From Odontesthes bonariensis (lineage: Eukaryota > Chordata > Actinopteri > Atheriniformes > Atherinopsidae), in assembly GCF_027942865.1 (NCBI RefSeq), contig NC_134516.1:23525822-23589821 (forward strand): a DNA stretch of 64,000 bases. The letters are read 5' to 3'. Positions 25,577 through 38,600 of this stretch are shown here, piece by piece; the first letter of the stretch is position 1; the number at the start of each line of letters is the position of its first letter. A program made the position numbers and the translations under genes. The notes under the pieces are model-generated. The model did not search any database. It saw nothing but the letters and a program-made list of their open reading frames with translations, and was not told the origin of the DNA.

Positions 25577-28500
25577 ATGGACGGTGACTTGAGTCCACAG
25601 GATAAAAAAGACTTGGACAAGTTCATTAAATTCTTCGCCTTGAAGGTGAGAAGCTTGTTTGTGAGGCTGTTGTCACACCTGTGATTGCATATCTCTTAAG
25701 GCTCACTTTGAAACATGTGGTTTGTCTTCCCTTCCATTTTCTGGTGTCTTCCCTCTTAGTGCTACGTTGGCATCCAGACAGTTTTGGCTCCACATATAAA
25801 TTACAAATAAAATGGACATTTTTATTTCCACAAACTGGGTTGCTGGGTCATTTTTACATGGGCTATTGCTGTGAGACGTGTTGCATCACAGTTGCTTTTA
25901 TGTGGTTTTTATATTCTTAGACTGTCCAGGTGATAGTCCAAGCTCGCCTCGGTGAAAAGATCTGCACTCGCTCTTCTTCGTCACCCACGGGCTCTGACTG
26001 GGTAAATCAGTTTCAATCATTTGTTACCTTGTACTCCTGCAATGCCTGTTTAGTTTTAAGGTTACCTTTAGACTTTTTTTTTTTTTTTTTTAACATTTTT
26101 TAACATTTCTTCTAGTTTAATTTGGCCATCAAAGACATCCCAGAGGTCACTCATGAAGCCAAGAAGGCACTGGCTGGTCAGCTTCCAGGCATTGGACGCT
26201 CCATGTGTGTTGAGATCTCCTTAAAGACATCAGAGGTAGATAATCAACAATATGATAATGAGAGGCTTGTCCTTTGTTGGGTTGGTCATTGCGCTGTGCC
26301 ATCTTAAAAAAACAAAACCTGAAAAATACCTAAAGTCACTTTACGGTTCATATAAATGATTTCACATTGATTTTTCTGCCTTTGTTTTCATCTTTTAGGG
26401 GGACTCAATGGAGTTAGAGACTTGGTGCCTCGAGATGAATGAAAAGTGAGCGGTTTTGTTCTTTTTTCGCGGATGGTCAAATTGTAAAGGTTCAAGAAAC
26501 ATAAAGAGTCTATCTGTGCCTCTATTTGGCTGTACAGAATACACAGAATTAGCCTTGAGGATGACAAATCTTTTATCTGTGGTAAATGAATCGGTCTCTC
26601 CACGATGTGTAGCAGTTGGAGGAGGAAAAACAAAGCTGCTGGATTGTAATTGGTCGATATAATTTCTGTCTCTGCTGCAGGTGTGATAAAGACATCAAGG
26701 TGTCGTACACAGTGTATAACAGACTGTCGGTCCTTCTGAAGTCTCTCCTGGCCATCACCAGAGTAACACCTGCTTATAAACTTTCCAGAAAGCAGGGACA
26801 CGACTATGTCATATTATACAGGTGATCTGTCCCGTGCTGACAGTGAACTTTCAATTCAGCCCTTTAAATCTGGATTTTTCTCCTAAGTCTGCCTCTCCTC
26901 TCTGTAGGATCTACTTTGGGGAGGTCCAGCTGAGCGGATTAGGAGAGGGTAACTAAAGTTCTGCTCTATTATGATAGATATATGTATAAGTGACATGTCT
27001 TTAGTTTGAACTACTTTTACTGTAAAGGTTGTTGGTCTAAAGAATGGTGAGCCATCTAAATGGTTTCACAAGTGGACTAGAAGCGAATGAACAGACGAGA
27101 TTTGTACGTACAGTATTGAGGGAAAATGAACTATAAAATGAACTCATGTGTGCTGATGACGTGTGTTGCTCATCTTTTAAGGTTTCCAGACGGTGCGCGT
27201 CGGTGTCGTCGGCACCCCTGTTGGCACAGTCACGCTCTCATGTGCCTACCGCACCAACCTGGCATTCATGTCCAACAGGTGACCAACACCCTACATTTTA
27301 ATGGGATGCTCATAGGAAGCCTATTAGGGGTGTTAATTTAACATTCCTGTTCGCGTCAAATCCCTGAATTAGAAGATATTTTTATTTGGCTTCACGACTC
27401 GGCTGTCTTTACTTTACTTTAATAATCGCTTAAACCGCTGACGTGCTCCTCTACAGGCAGTTCGAAAGGTCAGCTCCGATCATGGGGATCATTGTGGACC
27501 ACTTTGTGGACCCTCCCTGCGGTCAGCGTCCAGCAACCATGGGACATCCCTGCAACTACAGGTAACTTTGAAAGCTCTGGAGATTGACGCAGAGGTTCAG
27601 GTTAGGATCATATAAACGACGGCTTATATTTGCTTTTATATATAAAAATCTTTGGTGCGTTATCTGTGACAGTTTCCTGCTTCCAACCTTTAGGGAACCT
27701 TGCATTAAATTGAAGTGTTTCTGTCTGTGCGCAGAGCCCCAGATGAGGAGGACGGAGGAGCGTTTGCAGGAGTTCAGGACTCACAGGAGGTCTGCACCAC
27801 CTCCTTCTCCACCTCCCCGCCCTCTCAGGTAAGAGAACATTCCTTTGCTCCTCTTCACTGCCTCTTTCTTATCCTGTATCTTCTCTCCATTTTCACACCT
27901 GTTTGTTTATCATTTCAATCTCTTTCTCTCTTTGTCTATTTTCTTTTTCTTTTATCTCTTTGTGTGTGTGTGTGCGTGCGTTTGCGTGGTCTCAGTGTGT
28001 GTGTACACTGAGTCCGTCTCCCTCTAAACTGTCCAAGCCCCTCCCGCTGGACAGTCTGCAGCTCCCATTGGCTCCTGGACTTGTCACTCACAATGTGAGT
28101 CTTTGCAGTCCGTTGATAGATTGTGACTGTGTGTGAGGCACCCTGAAACTTCACTCGTCAGACTTAACATTAGCTTTTGGATGCGTGTTTATCTGAACTC
28201 ATTTTTCTCTCACCTGTGTTAGAACTTACATTTCTTGTAGCTGCAGTTTGTTGCTGTACACTAGACCTTTTTCACCTGTGTTTTTATAGAATTGTTTCCC
28301 CCAACCTTTCTCTTGCACCACAGTAGGTAGTAAACTCTGTGAATGATCAACCCACCTTTTTCATTCTTAAGCCACGCATGTCACTGTTTGTTTTGTGGTT
28401 AATTATTCCTCTCGTGACTCGTCTCCTTTTGCTCTCCAGCTGTATTCTTCCAGGTTATCCTATCAGCCTCCAACTCTACCAGGAGCTGCCGAGCTCTGCC

Positions 28501-29949
28501 ACCCTGTCACCAATACAAACCAGGTAACGTACAAATCGGTGACCACGCCTCGGTTATTTAAACCTGTCCCACTTGTCTAAACGCTCATTTAACATCAGAC
28601 CGCTTGCTTTGTCCAACAAAAAGCCCAGAGCCTGCGTGCTCACATCTAACGAAGTTCTTCTGCTTCAGGTATTGCATGCTGGGAAAGAAGGCGGAGTTGT
28701 TTTGGTTCCCCCTCAGCCTCCTCATGGAGCTGAAGCCCACCTGACAGTAGAGCACGCCCCCAACACACCCACCAGCAGGTAACTCATTTCTGACATTATC
28801 TCAGCACAGAAACAGTCCGCTTTTTTAAAGTTTGAACTTTTATTTAACATGAAAACTTAAATGTGTGATGAATGAATGGGGATCATTCGTCCCGCAGTGG
28901 CTCACTCCAGTGTTGGGCCTCATATGAGGGACATTTTCCGGTGTCTCAGCTTTGGTTCTTCCAGATGTTTTAAGAGCAAAAAGTCTCAGTATGTCATGGT
29001 CTCTCCTCCCAGCGGTGACGATGACGGACTGTCGCAGAGCGGCGAGGGTCGGAGGAGCATCTCTCCCTCTGATCCGGTGGAGTCTCTCAACGCATTCACC
29101 AGGAAGGTCGGCGCCTTTGTTAATAAACCTAGCACACAGGTGAGTAACGGGGCTTTTTTTTTCTTTTTTCAGTCATTTGTTTTGTTTTTTTTCCGACTCC
29201 GTGCATTGAATGCAGCTCTGTTTGTGTCTGTAGATGACAGCAGCCAGTATGGACCTGCCATTTGCTGCATTTGCTCCTCGAGGCCTGGACTCAGAGGAAA
29301 ATGACCCCATGGTAACTGCAAACAAAAATGATGACCCCATAACTTGATACAGCTGTTTCAGGCTTCAGTGGAAAACATTTCTGTGCGTTTGGGTTCAGGT
29401 GCAGCCTCCAGACTCTCCGCCATGCCAGTCTCCCCTGCAGGCCAGCCTACATTCTCAGGGCTCAGAAGGATCGGGGCAGCAGGACGACTTTGTCATGGTC
29501 GACTTTGTAAGTGCATTTGGTCTCTTCTGGGATTTTCTATCCAACTAGCACTCACAAGTTTATCATTTGGATTTGCTGCTCCACTTTAAAACGAATCTGC
29601 CTCGATTGTGAATCCCAAGCTGTGTCTGTGTGCAGCGTCCGGCTTTCTCTAAAGACGACTTGTTGCCAATGGATCTGGGCACCTTCTACAGGGAGTTTCA
29701 GAACCCTCCACAGCTGGCCAGCCTCTCACTTCACATCAGCTCGCAGTCGATGGCCGATGACCTGGTAAACGCAAAAACTTTAGCTCTTTCTTCTTCTTTT
29801 GACAATGAGACCTCCAAGTCCCCGAGCATTTAGAATCCAGGTGATAAGAGTGATTTGTGTTGTGTCTGCAGGACTCGCTGCCAGAGAAGCTGCGCGTCTA
29901 CGAGAAAAACATTGACGAGTTTGACGCTTTTGTTGACATGCTTCAGTAG
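25577..29949 (+). CDS. atg13: atg13, autophagy-related protein 13 (ULK1 complex subunit)
   Basis: ATG13 bridges ULK1/2, FIP200 and ATG101 in the complex that starts autophagosome formation.
Exons: 25577-25645, 25921-26001, 26116-26235, 26399-26445, 26681-26821, 26908-26948, 27182-27278, 27457-27561, 27735-27828, 27996-28094 (cassette), 28440-28523, 28669-28778, 29013-29139, 29234-29311, 29399-29506, 29636-29764, 29872-29949. Every junction is GT-AG and phases agree, giving 535 residues with the cassette and 502 without.
The N-terminal HORMA domain covers about residues 1-200 ([53 protein letters not shown]). A disordered middle includes [14 protein letters not shown] and GKEGGV. The LC3-interacting motif is DDFVMV (460-465), and the C-terminus is [22 protein letters not shown] to VDMLQ. 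The 5'UTR acceptor is just before 25565. Confidence 0.97.
27996..28094 (+). other. atg13: atg13 alternative cassette exon (33 codons)
   Basis: This 99-nt segment is flanked by CTCAG and GTGAGT, starts and ends in phase 0, and encodes a peptide beginning [11 protein letters not shown] and ending GLVTHN. Human ATG13 has an optional 33-residue segment at the same place, between SPPSQ and [10 protein letters not shown], also starting with CV. Inclusion or skipping keeps the frame. I infer it is alternatively spliced here too. Confidence 0.75.
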
Positions 29950-31030
29950 GATGAAAGGAGAAAAGGACTGCCTGCGACTAATGCACACATTCTGGTGCGC
30001 ATAATCACACCAGAATGAAAGGGAGAAGCAGACTAGATTGCCCACGAGTCGTTTGCCCAGTGAGAATTAATCAAAGCGACTCATCAGGTTTTATTGTGAA
30101 GCTCATAGTGTTTGAAATCTCTTCTTCCTGTTCATCACACCTACCAGCTTACAGATAGTCTTATTCACTGTAAATACTGTATGACCTATAACACAAACAC
30201 CCCCATCTGGTAGTTGTAATCAAACTGACAACCTATATTTTTCTTTTGGTGTGGCACAGATCTTGGAAGTCAGATGATTACAGGGTTCTCAGTTAACCAT
30301 GCAAAGACAAACTGCTCATTGTAATTTATCCCTTTTCTCCACTGAACGGCCTCTAAAGGTTTCATTTACGTCACAGAGAGCGCAGCAGTGTTGCCCCAGA
30401 AGTCAGGAAAGGCATTTTCTTCAGAAGTGAACTATGGAAAGTTACACATAGGAGGATACCCTCCTTGTGTTTTATTCTGCAGTGTGCTGCTTACAGTGCA
30501 GCGGTGGCAGAGAGTTCGTTGCTCCAAGCCTGGTGCTCCCAGCCGGTCTGGGGATTGAAAGAGCAAAATTCAAAGCTAACAAATTGCCCCAGAGGAATTT
30601 AAAGTGAAATCTACTGCAGCCATCGACACCACCTTCATGCTGATGCAATGTATTAAACTACAGTCAGGGAAGAGCTGAAACAAATACAACATTCTTGCAG
30701 TAGAAAAGTGAAATTGATGCTCCTTTATGGTCTTTTGGGAGTCCAAAAAAAAAAAAAAAAAAAAAAACTCAGTCTACACTGTGACTATAAATCAGCTCAG
30801 TTTAACCACAAACTAAATCGATCTTCTTGAAGGTTTGATTTGCTGCGGAACCGTTTCGTTCGACTTCTTTAGTTTTAGATCGGCAAGGTGCTTGTGTTCA
30901 ATGTGCTTTTGTATATTTTGGGAAAAAGTTAAACATTTCCAGTTGTCCACAGAAGGTTTGAATTTGGTTAAAAGCTTTAAAGTAGACCATTCTGTTTGTG
31001 TCGATGTCCTAATAAAAGCATGGCTGCTCG
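29950..31030 (+). other. atg13: probable atg13 3'UTR
   Basis: The stretch follows the TAG stop, has no coding content, and ends near a canonical AATAAA at 31011-31016. It contains a pure A run near 30748-30770. Confidence 0.6.
31011..31016 (+). terminator. AATAAA polyadenylation signal, atg13
   Basis: This is a canonical hexamer about 1.06 kb after the stop, followed by a TG/T-rich stretch. It is the best candidate for the transcript end. Confidence 0.6.
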
Positions 31031-32619
31031 GTTTACTGCTTGGTGTCTTCAGTGATGGCGCAGATTCAACCAGGGTAAATGCTCATTTTCAGAGCCAAGA
31101 AAGACATTTGATACGTCAAAACATTAGAGTGGAAGTCAGTTCTACTTGTGCTTTTAAAGAACTATAGCCCCTCAGGGTCCCATATAGTTACCTTCAAGGT
31201 CAACAATTGGCTCAAGCTCAAAGATTAAATAGGAGAAACTGGTATTTTAATAGACTACAAACACCTAAAATACACAGAATGAAGCTTATTGGCAGCAAAT
31301 CTCATGATTAAAGTTGATAAAAAGGGACTTTTGCTTCAGAGTTTACTTGGCAACCAGTGAAAACTTGAATTTGCTGTATGCCTTGCACAAGTTAAGCCCA
31401 CCACTCATTGATGTTGCCAACTAACAAAAAGCTGGTTGGTACATTTAGGGGTATATTCGAGTAGGTTGGCCGGTTACGATACACCAAGCCAACCAATCTT
31501 TGACTGTAAGCATTGATATTAATCGTCTGGTACACCGTTCCTTTATGTCCGAAATGAAAATCAGTTCATCAGAATTCTCAAATGTAATTTTATTGGTTGT
31601 AGTTTCTGGAATTCCATTTCAAACCTGCAGGGTCAAACCCATCAAGTCGAGTGTACGATGGCACCCGTTTTACAAACGCTCTACAGTGAAGTTCCTTCAA
31701 CTCGTCACACGCTTCGAGGCTGTGACCAACTACAGATAATTACGCCCCTCTTCAGAGAACCCCTTTTCACCCCCAAGCTGCTCTAAGGGGCCGTGAACCG
31801 TTCGGCAAACATTTCATTTCCCGCGAACAGCTGTCTGGAAGGCTATGGAGGAAAGCTGCTTAGATCAATGTCGACTCTCACCGACAACAACGATGCAAAC
31901 TTCCTAACTAAGTATATTTTCTATGGTTAGCCACTTAACAAACATGCCGTTACTTTTGAAACATACTCTCTGAGCTGTGGCAGACAAGAGGCCAACCCCA
32001 CCCCCCACGCAACATGGAACAAGAAAAGAAATACGAAAGAAAAAAAAAAAAAAAAATTAAATTCACAGGAGACAGGCAGTGGTTGCCCAGTGTGCATTTC
32101 CACCTCTTTTAGCAGCTCAGTCCACAAGAATGTCCCATCCCCCACTCCCCCCTCCCAATATGGCCCCCCTGAGCCCAACAGTCCAATGAGTTGGGCGACT
32201 TGGTATATGAGTCTCTGAGCACGAGGAGACAAGTCACACGTCAGGGAATGGTTGGAAACGAAACATCCAGAGAGAGACATTTAACGCCGATCAGACAGGG
32301 ATGACTATTAGATGCTTTACTTTTAATCCCACTTCCTTGGTACAGGGTGAAAGTCTTAAAAGGTGGATGGCCAATGTCCTCCATTGTCATTAATATCCAA
32401 CCTGCCCACCCCCCCCTCCCACCCCCCTAGTCGGCTGAATGTAGATGGAGTTCTATTTTAGCAAGGTGGGGGTGGTGATGGAGGTGAAGCCGGCATCCAT
32501 ACACACTACAGATCAGAGCAGGAGGAAGAAGAAGGAGTGTATGGACGAGATCCGGGAGCTTAACTTTTCTTCATGGGCTTTTTAGAGAGCGGGAAGGTGA
32601 CTGTGGGGGGGGTTCAGGC
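31031..32619 (-). other. convergent intergenic DNA including ipo5 3'UTR
   Basis: This is non-coding DNA between the tails of atg13 and ipo5. Read on the minus strand it must hold the ipo5 3'UTR, which is CT/GT-rich near the stop. TTTATT at about 31587 (AATAAA on the minus strand) is one candidate end signal. Poly-A and poly-C tracts occur near 32040 and 32410. No other gene is seen. Confidence 0.5.
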
Positions 32620-35600
32620 TCAGGCAGTATTCAGTAGGTCCTGTATGGCTTTCTGCTGCGTCTCATTCAGTGTCGATACACACTGCGTCCATAATCCTGC
32701 AGACACCTGAAGGGAAGACAAAACGGCATTTTCCTCAACACACAAATGTGCAACCAGCTACATTCATTTCTGAATCTCTAATTATATGATGAAGAAAACA
32801 CAGAAAATAACAAGCACAAATTTAAAGTTACTGTGTTGAGCTGCTTTATTTAAATCCACAGATAAGCAGTTATTTATGGTGCCAACAGGGAAAAAGTAAG
32901 CTGCAAGTAAGTGTTGTGTATTTTCCAGCATCTATAAGTGTCAGTGGAAATGAATCCATTTAAAGGGGAACTGCGGTATTTTCAACATTAAGCCTCTTTT
33001 CTGAGTCGTCTGCAATGTTTTAGAACCCCCCCTCACCGCTTTTTTGATGTTTACTGCCGTCTCTGGTATTTGCCTAATTTTGATTCTTCTCAACCTGCTT
33101 CAGAACGGCAAGCATGGTGCATGTCCTAAAAGGTCCGTAAAAGCACCATAAACGTCCGTTTTCAAAATAATCAACTCACCGGAGTGGTTACTGGTGTGCA
33201 CTGGTAATCCATATCAAATTTCGTTGTGAAAAGTTGCTTCTGTCGTGTTTTATTTGGCAGCTCATTCATGCTCGCACTATTTTCTTAGCGGTGGCGGAGT
33301 AATATCAACGAACATCCAGTACAAAATGTCAAATAAAACACGACAGAAGCGGTGAGGGGGGTTCTAAAACATTGCAGACGACTCAGAAAAGAGGCTTAAT
33401 GTTGAAAATACCGCAGTTCCCCTTTAAAAGACTTCTTGAAGCCCTCCTGCCTCGATCCTGCGCAGCTCCAGCTTACCTGTACTTGACGGATGACATTTGC
33501 GAGTCTTTTGCTGCATGCGTCCTCGCTTTTAACCGATTCGTTTGCAACCCCATCGGCTATGATGAGGAAAATTTTAGGAAGGTTGGAGTTGTCTGGCCCG
33601 AGGACAATGGGGTTGTTGCTGTGGGGGAGGAGAAAAGGCAGCAGGAGTAACTACAGAGCTCAAAAACACTTGGACATCAAGAGTTTATTTCAGAAGATCG
33701 TACCTCTCAATGAGGTCACACAGGAAGTCAAACGTGTGGACGGCCTCCTCTTTGTCCTCGTTAAGCGGTAGCCAGCTGAGCCAGTGAGGAAGGACCTCGT
33801 TCACGTTGACGCACTCTGGCCGAAACCTCATGAGCTTTCCAACCGCAGAGATGCAGTTCTCCGTGGCGTTGACGTTCTCCTTTGAGCGCGAGTCGGCTGC
33901 TTGGATGACTCTGACCAGCATGGGGAGGGCCTCTACAACGAGAAGAAAGCCACGACGGCGCTCAGTTTTCAGCTAAAAGCAACGACCCGACGGCTGGCAA
34001 AGACCGGCTGCGGCCAACGCACCTGTGCAGAACGGGCGATAGCTCTCCCCGCCGAACTGAGCCATGACGCCGACGCCGTAGGCGGCCGCCTGCCGAACCT
34101 CGGGGCTCGAGTCACACAGCGACTGCAGCATCGGCCGCAGGAAATACTCGGCGTATTTGAAGGAAGAAGGACTGCAGTGCTCCACCACGTCGTCAAAGAT
34201 GCACAGACCCCACTGTCTGTCAGCCCACGGCCTGTTGGGACACTGAGGACGAGTTGGACACTTTCATTTCCATTGTCCCACAAAAGATCACTCAAAATGT
34301 TGTTTTTCTGCAGCCTGGTCACAAAGTTGAAACATCTTTTATATCATTTGCTGCTCACCCAAGAACAGGAAGCACTTACTATTAGCTGGACGATGAGCTG
34401 CAGCAGCTGTTCAAACCAAGGCAGCACCTTCTCTTTGTAACTGCTGAACACCGAGTGCAGGATGTCAGACACTTTGGTGAGGATGTACACATCATTCTCA
34501 TCCTGATGGAAAAAGATGAGGGGGAGGAACACAGTGAGGGCTGGTAAAGTCCAACAAGGCTGTACTTCTTCACTAGTTTGAGTCCAACCCTTTCATTAAT
34601 ATACATTTACCTCATCCTGCAGGGTTTCCTCAACTTGCTCATCATAGTCCTCGTCCTGTCTCTTGGCTGTGGAAAAATGTGCGTTTTAGGTTTTGACCAC
34701 AAAGTTGAATTTAAATGCACGTAAGACACGTTAATATGTTTACGGTTGGGTGTGAGGCCTCACTTTGTCGAAGCTCCTGGTTCTTAAAATGCTCCTCCAG
34801 TTTCCCTTTTAGGATTCCACCCAGCTCCTCAAAATGCTCATTGTTTAAACACCCGTCTCCCATCAGCTCAATGCACTGAAGACAAAAAAAAAAAAAAAAA
34901 GCACTGAAGTCAGATCCAGAATATCATCAGTTTCCTACATTACAGCCCTGCAGAAAGCGTGATCTTTTTGTTAGGGTGGAAAGAAATGTTCTGAACTACA
35001 TGTTGGCACATTGAAAGAAAAGGTCCAGTTCCCTGAACGCCGGGTGTGTAAGTGTCAGGAGAGAAATTACCTTTGCAAAAGAATGCATGATTTCCGACAG
35101 GACGTCCGAGTCCGGCTCGGTGCCGATGGCCTTGATGAGAGCGTCGCACATGAAGTGCCACATCTGAGTGAGGTACTCTGGTCCTCGGACTCGAGCACAC
35201 TCCAGCAGCAGCGGCATCGACTCGGCTGCTGCCACTCGCACACGTGAGACAGTCAAGGTAAAACTGGGACATCTTCCAGCCTGCGTTTATACCTACCACA
35301 GGGCTCCAGGCCGACTTTTTACACTGGTGCGCCCAACTCTCTTCAAATTTTTGACCACATCGCATACAACACTGCAGTTTTACAGGTGCAAGCCTGTCTT
35401 TTTAGGCAATATTGACTGGCAAAGGATTAACTAACAATCTGGTCGACAAAGTTCTTTAGCACAATTAAAAAAGACAGGTAACTAACTGAGAAGAGGTGGT
35501 GCTTAAAGTGCTTCACTGAGCTGAAATTTAAACTTAAAGGGATAATCCGGAGTAAAATGCACTTTAGATCAATTTACGGGATGTTGGGAGTACATACATA

Positions 35601-38600
35601 CAATCATGTCATTCGGATGTGTTTAGAGAATTTCGATTTGACCGTTTTTAGCCAAAAGTCGTTAGCCTGGAAGTGAGAGGGGCATATCATTTCGCCGCTA
35701 CAAAACGCTATTTTTTATAGCTCTTCTACAGCTCCAAACAACATAACACTTACGTGGTAGTGAGTAGAGGGTCCCTAAAGCCAAACCGAAGTGTCCCGAG
35801 GTCTTCATGTGGTCGGATAGAGAGTCCAGAATGAATTTAATCAAGCCAGTACCTAATTGAAATTCTCTAAACACATCCGAATGACATGATTTTGATGTCA
35901 ACTCAACATATGTACTCCAATCATCCTGTAAATTGATCTAAAGTGCATTTTACTCCAGATTATCCCGTTAAAACATCTCAAGACAAATTAAATTTAAAAA
36001 AAAAAAAAAATCTAAATTAAAAGTGCTTTTAAGGACTCCAGCCAGTTACTACACTGGTCACCAAGTGCAGCAAAGGCTTTCTTTGAGGTAGCATCAATTC
36101 CTAAAACAAATAAGATAACATTTACTGCCCAGATAAAGAGTTTATAATGCTATTCTACTTTTTAAGTCTGCGGCTCTCTTCTGGGCTGCTGGACACAAAG
36201 TACGGTTCCAGGATATTGCTGCATTTGTTAGTACGGACAATATTTGGGTTTAATTCAACAGTTTTTAACGTGTTGTGCTTTCATTAAAGACAGTTTTATG
36301 CTGCAAGTTAAAAATCAAAAAAAGGATATCATCGTGAAAGTAGAACTTCAGCAGAGGAACCATCAGTTTCACCACCTGCTCGGTGTACTCCACAAAACCC
36401 TCTTTCAGCTCTTTGGCATAACACACCTAGAGGTAGAAAACAAACAGGACACAGGATGTGTTGGTAGGGCGACTGGTGCGAAGCTGGCCTTACAGTTGAC
36501 AGATTTGATAGTTTCTCTGCTCACCAACATCTGGCAGGCAGTTGCCTTCTCCTCCAGTCCGGCCGTCTTGATTCCAAAACTCTGCTGGTCTCCCAGGTTG
36601 ACGAACTCCCAACCATCATCCTCCGATATGTTCTCCATGTCCTGGGCTGTAAGACACACATTGTCAGCACTGTGCCTCTTAAATCTATTTTGCACATAAC
36701 GCTCCCCTATATCTCGCACTTGTGAGCGGTTTAGGAGGAGAAAAATCAATATCAATCAATCCAAATAAATCCAGCAACTCTAACAGAGCAGGATTCATTT
36801 CGGAATGCAGCCAAATGTAAATGGTTACAACACACAGCTGCAACGATTTTAAGATGCGTGCCATCTGTATCAACTCTTGAAATATCTGAAGTGTGCAGTT
36901 TATCGCTTACTGTCGAGGAGGGCCACCTCTGGCTTGATGGAGGCGGTCTTCATCAGCGGGCCCATCACCACGGGGAGGTACTGCTGAAACTCTTTCCCCA
37001 GGATCTTGCACATCCTGGCCCAGGCTGAGATCATGTACGAGATCTAAACCCGAAACAAAAACATGGCAGGGTGACGGCAGAAACAGAAGGTCACGGATCG
37101 GGCGCCACCACGTCATCAGCCCGTCTTCCTACCTGAGGATCGTCATCTTCCAGGTCATTAAAGTCCGTCTGGGTCTTGAGGAGCAGCTGCATGACGGCAG
37201 AGGCGTCTGGCATGAACTACAACAGGAGAGAAGGTTATAAAGATGAACCACTTCACTTACAGGCAGCCTCGCAAATATTCCAATCCCACCATGACCGAAT
37301 GTACCTTCTCTTTGCCGACAGCCAGGCCAATGAGACTGATGCACTCGATGGTTTTCCCTCGAAGCAGCCGGAGCTCCTTCTGCACGGCGTTTTCAACAAT
37401 GTGTTTGAGCGAGGGCATGAACAGGTCATAATATGGCACAAACTTCTCCTCGGCAGTGTCCGCCACCGATGCGATGGATGTCACAACTTGCTCCAGGACT
37501 AGTTTGGTGCCCTTCTGGATCAGCTGGTGGAACGAGGGACCAAATTTAAAAGTGCTGACAGCCACACGTGTCGCAGACTAGATGAATGCAAACTAAGTAC
37601 AGCGGGTGTACCTCCTGCAGCTTGGCAACCATGATGACATGAAGGTGCTGCACCAAGCTGTCCAGGTAAGGGATGAGGAGTGATTTGGGACAGTCCTCTG
37701 TGAAATTGATGAGGGCGGCCGCGGCATGTGCCTGCACCCGAGGGTTACTCTGATCCTCCATCGTCTGAAGCAGAGCTGAGATCACCTGCAAGGAATGAGG
37801 TAGAGTCAGTTTTTGTTTTTAAAGGTTAAAGCAACATCCTTTCTGTTCTGCTGCCTTAAATTGAGGGGGGGGGGGGCTCGAGTATTTGTTTTCTTCTCAA
37901 AGTAGGAGTCAATAACAGCTAAATGTTTTGGCAGAAACAGAATACAGCTGCAACAAGTACCTTATCATGGAATTTCTTTTGAAAGGTTGGAGCGAAGTCT
38001 GTGGCCATCTGTCCAATGGCATTGCAGGCAGCATAGCGTACCCTCGGGTGCTAGGGAGGCAATGAAAACCTTAGTAACCAAACTGCTGGGGAACACGCAA
38101 CAAAAGTGCATCTGAACATAAGTCAAATATTTTAAACAAATAAAAGTTCTGCAAGAGGAGCTCACAAAGGTTTAAGCAATACTGCATGTTTCTAAAGCCA
38201 TTTTGGGTCTTACAGGGTCTGAGCAGAACAGGAGGACAAAGCTGACAATCTCTTGGAGGATGGCCTCCATCTGCTGGTGGCATCCCTCACCGATGGCAGA
38301 CAGCGCCATCAGCCCTGCGTGGCGGAACTTCCAGTCAGCTGGCAACAAAAAGGAAAGACGACTAAGAGTGAGGGCCCCATAACTCAAACTGCCTCATTCA
38401 CACATTTCCACATTAAGGGGGAAAAGGTTGAGCTAAAGGTTAGACTTTAGCTTCACAAACTCTAAGGTTTCGCCCGCTTCTTTAAATATCGACGAGCAGG
38501 TTTTACTCACGGTTCTGCAGCATCGTCATGATGTGTTGTTTGATCATGGGCAAAATTATCTTTCCTCCCAGACCACAGGCAATTCTGTCCAGAGCGCTCT

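Noticed and set aside
28876-29304. 142-codon plus-strand open frame over atg13 exons 29013-29139 and 29234-29311
   Set aside because: It is read-through of real exons into introns; splice sites and phase support the shorter exons.
33901-34440. 179-codon plus-strand open frame
   Set aside because: Shadow of ipo5 exons 33932-33704, 34242-34023 and 34502-34380 on the other strand; no family resemblance.
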